This document shows, piece after piece, positions 46,214 to 56,992 of a stretch of DNA of 64,000 bases. The notes under the pieces were generated by a model that was not told the DNA's origin, did not search any database, and worked only from the letters and a program-made list of their open reading frames with translations. A program made the position numbers and the translations under genes. The DNA comes from Weizmannia acidilactici (GTDB lineage Bacteria; Bacillota; Bacilli; Bacillales; Bacillaceae_C). The stretch spans positions 1 to 64,000 of the forward strand of contig NZ_BKZP01000014.1 of assembly GCF_008974185.1 (NCBI RefSeq), given 5' to 3'. Positions within the stretch are counted from its first letter, which is position 1. Each line of letters starts with the position of its first letter.

Positions 46214-46271
46214 TGTAAGCGTTTCCGTTACCTAACGGAAAATGCTTCTCTCCTCTTCGAAAACGCTTTTA
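46214..46271 (+). promoter_or_regulatory. Composite operator and cre sites upstream of licB
   Basis: TGTAAGCGTTTCCG (46214-46227, cre-like) overlaps the palindrome TTTCCGTTA-CC-TAACGGAAA (46222-46241), a near copy of that before licA. A second cre-like box CGAAAACGCTTTTA lies at 46258-46271, just before a TACAAT -10 element (46274). Activation by LicR and repression by CcpA are inferred. Confidence 0.65.
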
Positions 46272-46322
46272 ACTACAATAAAGATGTAAGGAAAAGATAT
46301 TCAATATTTGGAGGAGATAGAT

Positions 46323-46643
46323 ATGAAAACGATCATGTTGGTATGTGCGGCCGGTATGAGCACAAGCCTGCTGGTGACAAAAATGAAAAAAGCGGCCGAA
46401 GCAAAAGGGGTTGAAGCCGATATCTTTGCGGTATCCGCATCCGATGTCGATGCCACGCTGGAAAAGAAAGACATTGATGTCCTGCTGCTTGGCCCGCAAG
46501 TCAAATTTATGAAAAAGCAATTTGAACCAAAACTCGCAGAAAAAGGGATTCCTATTGATTCGATCAACATGCAGTACTACGGCATGATGAACGGGGAAAA
46601 AGTTTTGGAACAGGCCCTCACCCTGATTGCAGCAAAAGCTTAG
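46323..46643 (+). CDS. licB: PTS cellobiose-type IIB component
   Basis: 106 residues, the IIB fold of the lactose/cellobiose family. The phosphorylated cysteine is C8 in IMLVCAAGMSTSLLV. It accepts phosphate from IIA (H78 of the upstream gene) and phosphorylates the sugar carried by IIC. Start at 46323 behind GGAGGAG. It leads licB-licC-bglA, under the composite operator at 46214-46271. Confidence 0.94.
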   Translation: MKTIMLVCAAGMSTSLLVTKMKKAAEAKGVEADIFAVSASDVDATLEKKDIDVLLLGPQVKFMKKQFEPKLAEKGIPIDSINMQYYGMMNGEKVLEQALTLIAAKA

Positions 46644-46720
46644 TTGATTCATTCCCAAATTGATATATCGAGAGGAGATGCGAATGATGAACGGTTTTAT
46701 TAGCTGGCTGGAAGAAAAAA

Positions 46721-47983
46721 ATGACGCCGATGGCCATCAAACTGGACAATAACCGTTATATAACGGCCATCAAAGACGGTTTCTTCGGCGTTATGTCCCT
46801 GCTGATCATCGGATCGATTTTTCTGTTATTATCCAATTTGCCGATTAACGGCTACTCGGATTTCATGGCATCGTTTTTGGGCAAAAACTGGGCCACTTAT
46901 TTTACGGTTCCATATGATGTTACAATGAACGTCATGACGCTGTATGTCATTGTTTCGATGGCAAGGAGCCTTGCAAGGACGTACAAACTGGATTCCATTA
47001 TGGTCATCACTTCCGTTCTTGCCGCATTTTTACTCTTAACACCGTTTATTGCTTTTAAAGACGGCACTTTTGGCATCCCGGTTTCCAACCTCGGTGCAGC
47101 CGGTTTGTTCCTTGGCATGATTACGGCAATTGTGGCTACGGAAATTGTCCGCTGGGTTGACAGTAAAGGCTGGAAAATTAAAATGCCGGATTCGGTTCCG
47201 GAAAACGTTTCCCGCTCGTTCGCAGCTTTGGTACCGGCTTTATTCGTTCTTGTCATTTTCGACTTAATCCGCATTGCTTTTTCGTTCACAAGCTTCGGGA
47301 CACTACAGGCATTCATTTACCACTATTTGCAAGCCCCGTTAACAAGTTTGGGTGCAACACTTCCGGCGACATTGCTTGTCTTATTAGTTGAAGGTTTGCT
47401 CTGGTGTTTCGGGATTCACGGTTCAAACGTTGTCGGCGGGGTGATGCAGCCGATTTGGCTGGCGCTGACGGCTGAAAACGCATCTGCTTTTGCAGCCGGC
47501 AAAGCGATCCCGCATATTATCAACTATCAGTTCTATTCCAACTTTGTTAAAATCGGTGGCGCCGGCGGTACACTCGGCCTTGCGCTCTGCCTCCTGTTCT
47601 TTGCAAAATCAAGCCAATATAAAGCGCTCGGCAAACTGGCAATCGGCCCTGGGATCTTTAATATCAATGAACCATTAACTTTCGGGATTCCGATTGTGTT
47701 AAACCCGATTATGATGATCCCGTTTATCATTAATCCGCTTGTCATGGCTGTCGTTGCATACTTTGCAATGGCCTGGGGGTTGGTTCCATATACAAACGGC
47801 ACAAATATCCCGTGGACCACGCCGCCGATCATCGCAGGCTTCCTTGTCAGCGGCTGGCAGGGGGCTGTGCTCAACGTAGTGCAAATTGCCATTTCGTTCA
47901 TGATTTACTTCCCGTTCTTCAAATCGGCCGACCGTCTGGCTTTGAAACGGGAAGCGGAAGAGGAAGACACTGGCGCTGCATGA
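46721..47983 (+). CDS. licC: PTS cellobiose-type IIC component, N-terminus frameshifted
   Basis: 420 residues with about 10 membrane helices, the sugar-transporting IIC of the cellobiose family (LFWCFGIHGSNVV-like LLWCFGIHGSNVVGGVMQP and GPGIFNINEPLTFGIPIVLNP, the catalytic NEP motif). The family normally begins MNGFISWLEEK directly before MAPMA. Here that start is present at 46684-46719 with an AGAGGAG ribosome site, but a run of seven A residues (46714-46721) shifts it out of frame. The main frame begins at ATG 46721 with only a weak GGAAG upstream. Either expression relies on slippage or re-initiation, or it is reduced. Confidence 0.85.
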   Translation: MTPMAIKLDNNRYITAIKDGFFGVMSLLIIGSIFLLLSNLPINGYSDFMASFLGKNWATYFTVPYDVTMNVMTLYVIVSMARSLARTYKLDSIMVITSVLAAFLLLTPFIAFKDGTFGIPVSNLGAAGLFLGMITAIVATEIVRWVDSKGWKIKMPDSVPENVSRSFAALVPALFVLVIFDLIRIAFSFTSFGTLQAFIYHYLQAPLTSLGATLPATLLVLLVEGLLWCFGIHGSNVVGGVMQPIWLALTAENASAFAAGKAIPHIINYQFYSNFVKIGGAGGTLGLALCLLFFAKSSQYKALGKLAIGPGIFNINEPLTFGIPIVLNPIMMIPFIINPLVMAVVAYFAMAWGLVPYTNGTNIPWTTPPIIAGFLVSGWQGAVLNVVQIAISFMIYFPFFKSADRLALKREAEEEDTGAA

Positions 47984-48059
47984 TGAAAAAATGGATAAGG
48001 AGCGGCCGGTTCCGGTTCGTGCCGTCCTTTTCTTTTATACGCGATGAAAGGAGTTTTAA

Positions 48060-49478
<1,419 letters not shown>

Positions 49479-49488
49479 TAGAAATAGA

Positions 49489-49518
49489 AGGGGCTCCCCA
49501 ACCGGGCGCCTCTTTTTT
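49489..49518 (+). terminator. Terminator after bglA
   Basis: AGGGGCTCCC pairs with GGGCGCCTCT with one mismatch, then TTTTTTG. Confidence 0.75.
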
Positions 49519-49560
49519 GAAATTAGAAAATTTGGATTCACATCTTATGGATGCGCAAAC

Positions 49561-49725
49561 CGGAAAGAACGAGCGTGAAACCCACGGAATGCAAGATTGC
49601 GATTTTGACATGAAAGTTGCCCCAAATGGAAAGGAAACTTGCCTTTATGGAACGCAAAACCCTGAAAATGCAATGAACGGAATCCGATGTACCCCATTTT
49701 GGAATGAAAATCTGCATGGTTAGGC
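49561..49725. repeat. Degenerate CGGAA/TGGAA-type tandem motif
   Basis: Boxes [CT]GGAAA/T recur at 49561, 49585, 49627, 49648, 49678 and about 49703 with related ATGAAA and GCAA blocks. Intervals are 24, 42, 21, 30 and 25 bp. Both strands are open over parts of it, but no ribosome site or family is seen; I regard it as a repeat, not a gene. Confidence 0.3.
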
Positions 49726-49756
49726 ATAAAAGACGAGGAACAGGGCTGGCCCCGTC

Positions 49757-50837
49757 CTATTTTTCAAAATCCAGCCCATGCACTTCTAGATCATCCGTCT
49801 GCTTCAGCCAGTCTGTCGGCACAGCATCACCCGGCGACAGCACTTTTTCTGTATAAGCATTGATTTTCCTTTCAAATAAAGCAGGCTTACGGTTCCAGAT
49901 TTTTTCCGGAATGGTCATTTTGAAAATTCCATCTTCATCCGGGACAGTGATGGTGTACCGATCTGGATCCACCTTGTCGAGGCCGATGACAGTCCCCTCA
50001 TTCATCGCGCCGGGAATTTTTCTCGCCATTAAAGTTGGGGGGGCGATCTTGGATATAAGTTCCTTTTTCCGGCAGCACAGCGTCGATCCGCAGGCTTGTT
50101 TCATCCGGAAAAACAAACACTTTGTCATTGGGTAGCGTGTACTGTTTGCCGCCTGCCGACACGCGGAATGTGCTTTCTTCATCATCTTCTGGCAGATACT
50201 GGATCAAATAGGAGCCGTTTTGGTCCGTTGGCTTTGATTTTGCCCATCCTTCGCCCTGTTCCCTCGTTGTCGAAACGACTGCGCCTTGGACAGGTTTCCC
50301 GCTTGCATCTTTAATCGCCCCAATGATGGCATATTTTCCGGCTTTGACAGTTGGAAAACCATGGCCGTTTTCCGTTTGCGCCTGTGCGGTGATCGTGATC
50401 CGGCTGCCGGATTTGGTTTGTTTTAAAATTTTTACCGGATAGGCAACCCGGATGGCCTGCGCTTCACCCAGCAATTTCTTTTTCAAATCGCTGCTGGTTT
50501 TTATGCCCCCGACAGAAGCGTGATCTACATTAACAACCTCAGCTGTTTTCTGTGAAAACTTACTTTGATCGACAACAAAGCGGAATTCCCCTTTTGGGCC
50601 GGTCGTCGTCTTCACATCGCCAACCCGGATCACGGCATTTTTTACCACCTGCTGGTCAACGGATAAAACGCCCTTTACTGTTTTCAAATGGGAACCGTCC
50701 GCTTTCCACTCCACAACCGGAAACAACGTTTGCCCGAGCCTGAAGGAGACATCCGCTTTTTCTGCGGGGCGGCCGCGGGTACACGCGACGGCTAAGAACG
50801 TTATGGCGAGCATGGCAATTATCAGTCTTTTTTTCAA
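49757..50837 (-). pseudogene. Lipoprotein with carboxypeptidase-regulatory-like domain, frameshifted at C7
   Basis: The start at 50837 gives a signal peptide with lipobox (FLAVAC), then a beta-rich domain and a CarboxypepD_reg-like fold (AIIGAIKDASGKPVQGAVVS, DQNGSYLIQYLPEDD). At 50036-50042 a run of seven C residues throws the frame off after YIQDRPP and it stops at 49998. In the next frame LMARKIPGAMNEGTVIGLDK and the rest continue to 49757. With six C residues the protein would be about 359 aa. It lies upstream in the same direction as no other gene, but beside the quinoprotein gene, which it may serve. Confidence 0.75.
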
Positions 50838-50853
50838 ACCATTCCCTCCTCCC

Positions 50854-50998
50854 TTTGTCCAGTTGCCCTTTTAATTAGACAGTTTGCGCAAGAGTGGGAG
50901 CTCTATTGTCCCGTTAGCCCCTCTAATTAGACACTTCGCTTTTCCGCCGGCGCCCTTTTTGTCTCATAGGCTCCATTTAATTAGACAGTTCGTACCAG
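50854..50998 (-). repeat. Repeat family A array (51-53 bp period)
   Basis: On the minus strand GACAAA/GACAAT boxes start at 50963, 50910 and 50859, and TGTCTAATTA cores lie between them at 50987, 50934 and 50882 on the same strand. This is the best-preserved copy, showing the consensus TGTCTAATTA...AGGGCTAAC..GACAAA. The last GACAAA overlaps the ribosome-site region of the lipoprotein gene. Confidence 0.75.
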
Positions 50999-51050
50999 GC
51001 AACTGCAGGCTTAAAAAGCAGGCGCTAAACAGCAACGCCTGCACATTTCA

Positions 51051-53216
51051 TCATTTATGCGTAACAGTTGTTTCTTTCGCCTTGCCATCGACAACAAGGG
51101 TGACGTACATGCCCATAGAACCGTGGCCCGGCACCGCGCACCAGAGCAAATACGTTCCTTCTTTATCGGCTTTAAACGTAAAGCTCTGCGTTTTCGAACC
51201 GATGAATCCGGCCAACGGGTCAGGGGTTTGCGCGCCTTTAAACGCGAGCTTAAAGTCTTTTACCTTGCCTTTTGTATTTTCCGGCACGACCATGACACTG
51301 TGCGGCATTTGCCCGCTTTTGTTCTGCAGATCGACTTTGATCTCCCAGTTGAGCGGAACGGTAAAAGTCATGTCGCCGTTGCCGTAGCCATTAAAATTCA
51401 TGCCGGACAATACGCCGTTGTAACCGCTGATCAAAAGCAGCTCCGCTTTTTTATTTGCGGCGTCATTCGTGATCCATGTGCCTTCTTTCGGCAGGGAAGC
51501 TTTTTTGCTGCCGTGGCCCGCGCCGTTATCGCTTGCGGCTGCGGCTTTCATCTGTGTTTTGTTGCCGCCGAGTGCAAAGACCATGATCTTAGATTCTTTC
51601 CCGCCGCCGCTCGATGTGCTCGTGCCTCCGACGCTTATGGCGATATAATCTTTTCCGCCCTTTTCAAAAATCGTCGGGGCTGCGGCGATCGGGGCGCCGG
51701 TCTGGAATTTCCACAGCTTTTTGCCGGTTTTAATATCCATGGCAACAAGATAGCCGTCGCCACCGCCGTAAAATGCGATGGAATTCGCATTCGATGTAAA
51801 TCCGCCGCGCATCGGTTCGCTTACTTTGTTTTGGTACAGCTTTTTGCCGGTGTTGAGGTCAATTGCCGTGACCGTTCCGTACGGTTTAATATTGGTGGCT
51901 GCGGCCATGGTTGTTCCGAAATCAGATGTTCCAGGGCCGCCGTTTTTCACATTATCCTTCTGGTTTTTCGCCGCGTAAATGATCATCGGCTGTTCGATGC
52001 CCGGAATGAGCAAAATATTGGTCGCCGGATCATATGTGCTTGGCGCGTAGTTTTGCCCGCCGAGCGCGCCAGGATAGACAAGCGTGCCTTTTGGCGTCGG
52101 ATTCGGATGGGAAATTTTTGCAAAGGAAACGTTTTCATAAATCGGTTTACCTGTTTTCGCGTCATAAGCAAACCATTCGCCGCCTTTTGTGCCGACCGAG
52201 ACGACTTTGCGTATTTTTCCGCCGACGGTTGCTTTATAGAGGAGCGGGGATGCGGCGGTGTCATAATCCCACAGGTCATGCGAAACCTGCTGGCGGGCCC
52301 AGACCATTTTGCCTGTGTTGGTATCAAGAGCAACGACGGAATCGGTCCATTTATTGTCGCCCTGCCTGTCTTCCCCGTAAAAATCAGGCGCAGGGTTGGC
52401 GACGGAGTAATACATGATGCCGGTTTCTTCGTCGATTGTCACTGGCATCCACACTGTCCCGCCGCCGGAGAATTTATTTTTCATCCATCCGGTTCCGCGC
52501 GGCGGCACATTCCAGAACGGTTCATCCCAGGCAGGCGTCAAATCGGCGTTGTAAGCCATTACAAAACCGCGCACGCCGTTGTCTGCGCCGGAGCATCCGA
52601 TCAATAATTTCCCTTTGTAAAAAATTGGCGCAGTTGTTTCATAATATCCGTTTTCGGCTGTCACTTCCGGAATCGCATCGGAAATTTTCACGATTTTCAC
52701 GGTTTTGCCTGTTTTCGCATTGACGGAAACGATTTTATTGTCCAGCGTCAGCATGTAAACTTTCCCGTCTCCGTAAGCGACACCGCGGTTGACGTTCAGC
52801 CCGAAATTTTTAAAGCTGCCGATTGAGTCCGGTTTCCAATGCCAGAGCAGTTTTCCGGTCGCGGCTTCAAAGGCGAAGATATGGTTATAGGAAGTGGTTG
52901 TATACAGCACGTCATTGACAACAAGCGGAAAGCCCTGGTTGCCGCCCGGGATTTCTTTATCCAGCTCTTTGAAATCGGCGCTCCAGACAAGTCCCAAATC
53001 TTTTATATTGTCTTTTGTAATTTGATTGTACGGGACATGCCTTGTGTTACCGTAATTAAAACCGAATGTTTCCCATCCTTTTGTCTCTGTTTTCTGGGTC
53101 GTCTCTGTTGCTTTCCCTTTATTTCCGACGGTGCCGGAATCCTTGCCGTTGGTGCAACCGGCAATCAGCACGCCGGTGAGCACTGCTGCCCCAAGCATCC
53201 TGGACACTTTGCCCAT
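51051..53216 (-). CDS. Quinoprotein-type beta-propeller lipoprotein fused to a sulfocyanin (blue copper) domain
   Basis: 721 residues. A lipobox (LIAGC) anchors it outside the membrane. Residues about 45-555 form a PQQ-dehydrogenase-like propeller with repeated tryptophan-docking motifs (FAFEAATGKLLWHW, VALDTNTGKMVWARQQ, WFAYDAKTGKPIYEN, VAMDIKTGKKLWKFQT). Residues about 600-715 are a sulfocyanin-type cupredoxin (LISGYNGVLSGMNFNGYGNG) with all copper ligands: H639, C693, H698, M703 (MPHS; WCAVPGHGSMGM). The enzyme would oxidise an alcohol or sugar and pass electrons to its own copper. Whether PQQ binds is uncertain; the usual vicinal cysteine pair is absent. No partner genes adjoin. Confidence 0.85.
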   Translation of the reverse strand: MGKVSRMLGAAVLTGVLIAGCTNGKDSGTVGNKGKATETTQKTETKGWETFGFNYGNTRHVPYNQITKDNIKDLGLVWSADFKELDKEIPGGNQGFPLVVNDVLYTTTSYNHIFAFEAATGKLLWHWKPDSIGSFKNFGLNVNRGVAYGDGKVYMLTLDNKIVSVNAKTGKTVKIVKISDAIPEVTAENGYYETTAPIFYKGKLLIGCSGADNGVRGFVMAYNADLTPAWDEPFWNVPPRGTGWMKNKFSGGGTVWMPVTIDEETGIMYYSVANPAPDFYGEDRQGDNKWTDSVVALDTNTGKMVWARQQVSHDLWDYDTAASPLLYKATVGGKIRKVVSVGTKGGEWFAYDAKTGKPIYENVSFAKISHPNPTPKGTLVYPGALGGQNYAPSTYDPATNILLIPGIEQPMIIYAAKNQKDNVKNGGPGTSDFGTTMAAATNIKPYGTVTAIDLNTGKKLYQNKVSEPMRGGFTSNANSIAFYGGGDGYLVAMDIKTGKKLWKFQTGAPIAAAPTIFEKGGKDYIAISVGGTSTSSGGGKESKIMVFALGGNKTQMKAAAASDNGAGHGSKKASLPKEGTWITNDAANKKAELLLISGYNGVLSGMNFNGYGNGDMTFTVPLNWEIKVDLQNKSGQMPHSVMVVPENTKGKVKDFKLAFKGAQTPDPLAGFIGSKTQSFTFKADKEGTYLLWCAVPGHGSMGMYVTLVVDGKAKETTVTHK

Positions 53217-53444
53217 AGCAACCCCCCTTATTTTTTAAAAATTAAAATAACTCGTTATATCTTATGACTAGACAATGCGGAAACATGCTTGATTTTTGCG
53301 CTAAAATTGGGCTGCCTGAATGCGGGAAAAGGGGACCGGACGGGGCCGTTTCTTTTTAAATACGTTTCCCAATTGCCTCAATTGGTGAAAAAGAATTGGT
53401 AAGGAAAAAATTGTTTTCAACGCAAAAGTAGATGCAGCCAGTAT

Positions 53445-53458
53445 AGAAAGCGCTTTCG
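53445..53458 (+). promoter_or_regulatory. cre-like site before the ATPase remnant
   Basis: AGAAAGCGCTTTCG contains the perfect palindrome GAAAGCGCTTTC, matching the cre core, 45 bp upstream of the pseudogene start. Confidence 0.6.
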
Positions 53459-53502
53459 AATACTTGTAGTTTCATGCATCATTTTAACGGGGGCGGCCTC
53501 AC

Positions 53503-54181
53503 ATGAAAACGGAGGATATCGTAACACAAAAAGCGGAAAACTTGTTTAAAGCATTGAGCACGACCGATAAAGGGCTGACGGCGGCCGAAGCGGCATCGCG
53601 CCTTGAAAAATTCAGCTACAACGAAATTGCGGAAGCAAAACACATCGCTTTTTGCAAGATTTATCGCCAACTTCCCCCTCTTGCTGGCAGTCCTGCTCTG
53701 GTTGCGAGTATTTATCCTTTATTGGAGGCATGCCGGAGCTCGGATGGGCGATTATTCTCGTTATCATCATGAAAGCGGTCTTCAGTTTCTGGCAGGAATT
53801 TAAAGCGGAACAAGCAACGGAAAGCCTGAAAAAAATGCTGCCTTCTTATGTGAAAGTGATCCGGAACGGGCATCAGCAAAAAATCCTGGCAAGGGAATTG
53901 GTGTCCGGGGACTTGATTTACTTGGAAGGAGGGGACTACATGCCGCACCGAGGTTGCGTCCATGTTCAGCATCGGGCTATTGTCCAACCGGCTCCTGAAT
54001 TACGGCGTCATTTTTGAACTGGCGCTTACGGCGTTCCTGATTTATACGCCGTTTATGCAAGGCATATTCGGCACATATCCGGTACCGTTCACCCATTGGC
54101 TTTTTTTGTGCCGCTGTTGATTTTGGCGGAAAAGCCAGAAAGCTGGTTGCACGCAGGAAGTTGAATCATGCAAAAGCATAA
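53503..54181 (+). pseudogene. P-type cation-transporting ATPase, internal deletion
   Basis: ATG 53503 begins a typical cation-ATPase N-terminus (AENLFKALSTTDKGLTAAEA, SRLEKFSYNEI). A frameshift near 53650 breaks it; another frame continues ELGWAIILVIIMKAVFSFWQ, EFKAEQATESLKKMLPSYVK and LVSGDLIYLEGGD, the actuator domain. At about 53936-53945 the sequence jumps to TEVASMFSIGLLSNRLLNYG and FGTYPVPFTHWLFL, the last membrane helices. The phosphorylation (DKTGT) and nucleotide domains, roughly 600 codons, are gone. The gene cannot function. Confidence 0.85.
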
Positions 54182-54189
54182 ATGTTCCG

Positions 54190-54239
54190 GGGGTGGGGTT
54201 GTCCCAAAAGCCCCTCTTAAGCAGAAATTTTTCTCCTGA
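54190..54239 (+). terminator. Terminator-like head of a repeat-B element
   Basis: GGGG...GTCCCAAAA...CCCC hairpin followed by CTTAAGCAGAAATTTTTC. The same head precedes the repeat-B region at 7127 and stands alone at 23581. Confidence 0.5.
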
Positions 54240-54360
54240 AGCTTCTCAGAACCATTTCTCCGGGAAAATTTTACTCGAACAGTTCTGAGAAAGCTTCTAA
54301 GGACCGTTTCCCCGGGAAACTTTTGCTCGAACGGGCCTGCAAAAGCTTCTCAGAACTCTT
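54240..54360 (+). repeat. Repeat family B, exact 52-bp period
   Basis: AGCTTCT boxes start at 54240, 54292 and 54344, each 52 bp apart. Units share CCGGGAAA, TTTT(A/G)CTCGAAC and can fold through TTCTCAGAAC/GTTCTGAGAA arms. Non-coding, just before the kdsA promoter. Confidence 0.7.
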
Positions 54361-54437
54361 TTTAATATTTACGCGTATGGCGGTAGAAATGCTGACAAAG
54401 AAATTAAAAAAGTTTGTGAATATTCTTAACAAAATTC

Positions 54438-54466
54438 TTGTCATCTTTTGTTGGAAAAGGGATAAT
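54438..54466 (+). promoter_or_regulatory. kdsA operon promoter
   Basis: TTGTCA (54438-54443) and GATAAT (54461-54466) with a 17-bp spacer, about 130 bp before kdsA. Confidence 0.65.
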
Positions 54467-54468
54467 AA

Positions 54469-55437
<969 letters not shown>

Positions 55438-55451
55438 CGGAGGCGAAAAAC

Positions 55452-56435
55452 ATGTTAAGAGACTTGAAACAAAGCGTGAATTATGTTGAAAGCATCCGCG
55501 AAGTCCTGGAAACAGAAGCCAATGAAATTTTAAAGCTGAAAGACCGCATCAATTTCCGGATCAATGAAGTAATTGAAATGATTTTGGCGTGCGAAAACAA
55601 AGTCGTTTTTACCGGCATGGGCAAATCGGGTATCATCGGGCGGAAACTCGCTTCCACCTTTGCGAGTACCGGCACCCCGGCTTTTTTCCTCCACCCTGGG
55701 GAAGCGCTCCATGGCGACCTTGGTAAAATTACGAAAAACGATGTCGTCATTGCCATCTCCAACAGCGGCGAGACATCCGAAATCCTCAACATCATCCCTT
55801 CCATTAAAAGGATTGGGGCAAAAATGATTGCGATTGTCGGCTCGAGGAAATCGACGCTGGCGCGGCGCTCGAATCTCGTAGTTGACATCGGCGAGATCGA
55901 AGAAGCATGCCCGCTCGGCCTGGCACCGACTTCGAGCACGACAGCGACGCTTGCTTTAGGGGACGCAATCGCCATTGCCCTTCTTAAAGCGAGGGAGTTC
56001 ACGCCGGAAAATTTTGCCCTTTTCCATCCCGGCGGCTCATTGGGCAGGCGCCTGCTTTTGACGGTCGGGCATGTCGTCAGGAGGAAAAAAGTCAATCCTG
56101 TTGTTGCGCTCGACACGGGCATAAAAGATGCGCTTTTCATAATGACGGAAGCGGGTGCGGGTGCGGTTTCGGTCATCGATGATGAAGGCCGGCTGATCGG
56201 GATTTTGACGGATGGCGATATCCGGCGTGAACTGATGAAAGGACATGAAGTGCTCGATAAAAAAGTGGCGGATCTGTATACAAAGTATCCTGTTTCTGTC
56301 AGCGACCGCCAGCTGGCGACGGAAGCGTTGCGGATCATGGAAGATCGCGCGTTCAATGTGCTTCCGGTTGTAAAGGCAGGGAAGAAACCGGTTGCAATGC
56401 TCCGTATCCAGGATTTGACGAGGCTGGGGCTGTAG
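55452..56435 (+). CDS. kdsD: Arabinose-5-phosphate isomerase (KdsD/KpsF)
   Basis: 327 residues: an SIS domain (about 35-170, FTGMGKSGIIGRKLASTFAS, ISNSGETSEIL, LGLAPTSSTTATLALGDA) and two C-terminal CBS domains (about 200-327, with ILTDGDIRREL). It converts ribulose 5-phosphate to arabinose 5-phosphate, the KdsA substrate. Start at 55452 behind GGAGG, 14 bp after kdsA. The complete KdsD architecture with CBS domains makes a mere sugar isomerase of other type unlikely. Confidence 0.94.
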   Translation: MLRDLKQSVNYVESIREVLETEANEILKLKDRINFRINEVIEMILACENKVVFTGMGKSGIIGRKLASTFASTGTPAFFLHPGEALHGDLGKITKNDVVIAISNSGETSEILNIIPSIKRIGAKMIAIVGSRKSTLARRSNLVVDIGEIEEACPLGLAPTSSTTATLALGDAIAIALLKAREFTPENFALFHPGGSLGRRLLLTVGHVVRRKKVNPVVALDTGIKDALFIMTEAGAGAVSVIDDEGRLIGILTDGDIRRELMKGHEVLDKKVADLYTKYPVSVSDRQLATEALRIMEDRAFNVLPVVKAGKKPVAMLRIQDLTRLGL

Positions 56436-56438
56436 CGG

Positions 56439-56963
56439 ATGGCGAAGATCAAATGCATTGTAATGGACGTGGACGGCGTGCTGACGGACGGGCGTCTCAT
56501 CATGGAGGAAGACGGGCAGGAATGGAAAGCGTTCCACAGCATGGACGGGTTGGGCATCACGCTGGCAAAATCGGCCGGTATCCGGTTCGCCATCATTACA
56601 GGGCGTAAATCGGGCATTGTCAGCCGCCGGGCAAAAGAACTCGGGATTGATGAAGTGCACCAGGGGATCCGCGACAAGTTCACCGTTTTTACGGAACTTG
56701 TTTCGCGGTTCGGCCTGTCTTTTGATGAAACCTGTTATATCGGCGATGATTTGAACGACCTTATGATCATGCGTGAAGCCGGTTTTTCGTGCGCACCAAG
56801 GAATGCGGCCAAATGGGTCAAACAGGAAGCTGATTATGTCACAGAAAAAAACGGCGGGGAAGGTGCAGTCCGCGAAGTCATCGATTTGATTTTGTCCAGG
56901 CAGTATGATTATGAAAAACTCGCCCTGCATTTTTTATACGAAAAAGTGGAGTTAAAACAGTAA
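56439..56963 (+). CDS. kdsC: KDO-8-phosphate phosphatase (KdsC)
   Basis: 174 residues of the capless HAD phosphatase type C0. Catalytic aspartates are in VMDVDGVLTDGRL; ITGRKSGIVSRRAKELGID, and GDDLNDLMIMREAGFS complete the HAD motifs. It frees KDO from KDO 8-phosphate. ATG 56439 lies three bases past the kdsD stop. It closes the operon; the next step, CMP-KDO synthetase (KdsB), is not in the window. Confidence 0.93.
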   Translation: MAKIKCIVMDVDGVLTDGRLIMEEDGQEWKAFHSMDGLGITLAKSAGIRFAIITGRKSGIVSRRAKELGIDEVHQGIRDKFTVFTELVSRFGLSFDETCYIGDDLNDLMIMREAGFSCAPRNAAKWVKQEADYVTEKNGGEGAVREVIDLILSRQYDYEKLALHFLYEKVELKQ

Positions 56964-56992
56964 GACAAAAGAAAATTTTTTCATAAAAAAGC

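Noticed and set aside
49517-49723. 68-codon plus-strand ORF after bglA and its minus-strand counterpart
   Set aside because: No ribosome site, repeated short boxes in the DNA, both strands open; treated as a repeat region.
50854-50998. Possible CRISPR array because of a conserved half and variable half
   Set aside because: Only 2-3 units per site, degenerate conserved halves, four scattered sites and no cas genes; a tandem repeat family is the better description.
51057-52607. 516-codon open frame on the plus strand opposite the quinoprotein gene
   Set aside because: It is a codon-phase mirror of a real gene; composition is arginine/histidine rich, with no ribosome site or family pattern.
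55481-56683. 400-codon open frame on the minus strand opposite kdsD and kdsC
   Set aside because: Crosses two real genes on the other strand and is serine/proline rich without motifs; a shadow frame.
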